From Alphaproteobacteria bacterium (GTDB taxonomy: Bacteria > Pseudomonadota > Alphaproteobacteria > UBA2966), in contig JASLXG010000035.1 of NCBI GenBank assembly GCA_030740435.1, positions 1-52,582 on the forward strand: a stretch of DNA of 52,582 nt, given 5' to 3'. Under the pieces are notes generated by a model. It searched no databases. It was not told the DNA's origin and was given only the letters and a program-made list of their open reading frames with translations. Both the position numbers and the translations under genes were made by a program. This document shows, one piece after another, positions 52,326 through 52,582 of the stretch. How positions within the stretch are numbered: the stretch's first letter is position 1; the number at the start of each line of letters is the position of its first letter.

Positions 52326-52582
52326 TCACCCCGCTTCCCCGGCCTCGCCGCCGTGGCGGTCGGCGGCCCGATCGACAATTTCCCGATCCCCTTCGCTGGG
52401 CATGTGGACGACTCGTTGCGGGAAGGGGATCTCGATGCCCGCATCGCGGAAGCGGCGGTCGATTTCGAAGCGGATGTCGCTGGCGATAGCCCGCCGGTCC
52501 ATGACGTTTCCGGTGAAGCAGCGCAGTTCAAAATCCAGGCTGCTGGCTCCGAAGTCCTGAAAAAGCACGAAGGGCTCGGGTT
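52326..52582 (-). CDS. Mechanosensitive ion channel (MscS family), C-terminal part
   Basis: Only the last ~85 codons are in the window (the gene runs off the right edge). FELRCFTGNVMDRRAIASDI and the classic ending of the cytoplasmic cage FRDAGIEIPFPQR are seen, followed by a short charged tail ending at the TGA 52326-52328. The channel relieves hypo-osmotic pressure. Convergent with the EamA gene with a 37-bp gap. Confidence 0.82.
   Translation of the reverse strand, partial: PEPFVLFQDFGASSLDFELRCFTGNVMDRRAIASDIRFEIDRRFRDAGIEIPFPQRVVHMPSEGDREIVDRAADRHGGEAGEAG

Overview
The window reads as a chromosomal segment of a free-living, high-GC alphaproteobacterium, probably Rhodospirillales-like. 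This is an inference from gene content and visible base composition; there is no rRNA to confirm it. Supporting signs are a complete aapJQMP general L-amino-acid transporter, a Zur/ZnuABC island with an alphaproteobacterial-type Zur box, a phenylacetate gene block (paaY/G/I/J/K), an alphaproteobacterial-type XRE regulator, and relatives of methylamine/betaine and DMSP-type methyltransferases. Gene density is high and intergenic gaps are short. No tRNA, rRNA, CRISPR array or phage gene was seen. Several ORFs on the strand opposite real genes are very long, as expected at this GC content, and were left out.

Layout. 1-2784: sulfur/amino-acid and quality-control genes on the plus strand (cysteine synthase C-terminus, AlaX-type editing protein, mercaptopyruvate sulfurtransferase, double-GNAT acetyltransferase). 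2800-4430: an orphan HigA-type regulator with a palindrome in front of it, and a YcaQ-type DNA glycosylase that closes the aap operon (minus strand, 8681 down to 3227). 8918-13490: metC, then the zinc island (zur-znuC-znuB divergent from znuA) and hisI. 13494-22327: a LysR regulator, a thioesterase and a broken MttB-family methyltransferase whose 3' end is joined to the 5' end of a DmdA/GcvT-like gene in opposite orientation, then an MFS exporter, a frameshifted class III aminotransferase, a crotonase, a cupin and an FAD oxidoreductase. 22399-29707: a lower-GC membrane ClpP-fold protein, AidB-like dehydrogenase, an LCM-type methyltransferase, HMG-CoA-lyase-like protein, a 25-codon deletion remnant, a DUF6868 protein, a nitroreductase and an acyl-CoA dehydrogenase. 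29718-34212: phenylacetate genes. 34261-39707: a membrane protein with four 147-bp tandem repeats, a class 3 lipase, two small membrane proteins, a small basic protein and nitronate monooxygenase. 39720-47851: a 1426-residue fused 2-hydroxyacyl-CoA-dehydratase activase-like protein, a thioesterase-like protein with its XRE regulator, an acyl-CoA synthetase and a D-amino-acid aminotransferase. 47852-48260: a gene-free nested inverted-repeat element. 48288-52582: a conserved small protein, a HIT protein, acetoacetyl-CoA synthetase, an EamA transporter and the end of an MscS channel.

How the genes fit together. The clearest functional units are (i) amino-acid uptake (Aap), with a GU-paired mRNA hairpin after the binding-protein gene that probably sets subunit ratio; (ii) zinc homeostasis, where one Zur operator sits between zur-znuCB and znuA and almost touches the znuA start codon; (iii) acyl-CoA catabolism (PaaG/I/J/K/Y, two acyl-CoA dehydrogenase-type genes, HMG-CoA-lyase-like protein, acetoacetyl-CoA synthetase, several crotonases and thioesterases); and (iv) a decayed methylated-amine or sulfonium C1 module at 14.6-16.7 kb.

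The most unusual items are the nested palindromic element at 47852-48260, the mttB/dmdA inverted junction, the in-frame 25-codon remnant placed like a leader before the HMG-CoA-lyase-like gene, the giant activase in an otherwise aerobic-looking context, and the repeat-expanded membrane protein. I found no clear evidence for a completely new defence or signalling system.
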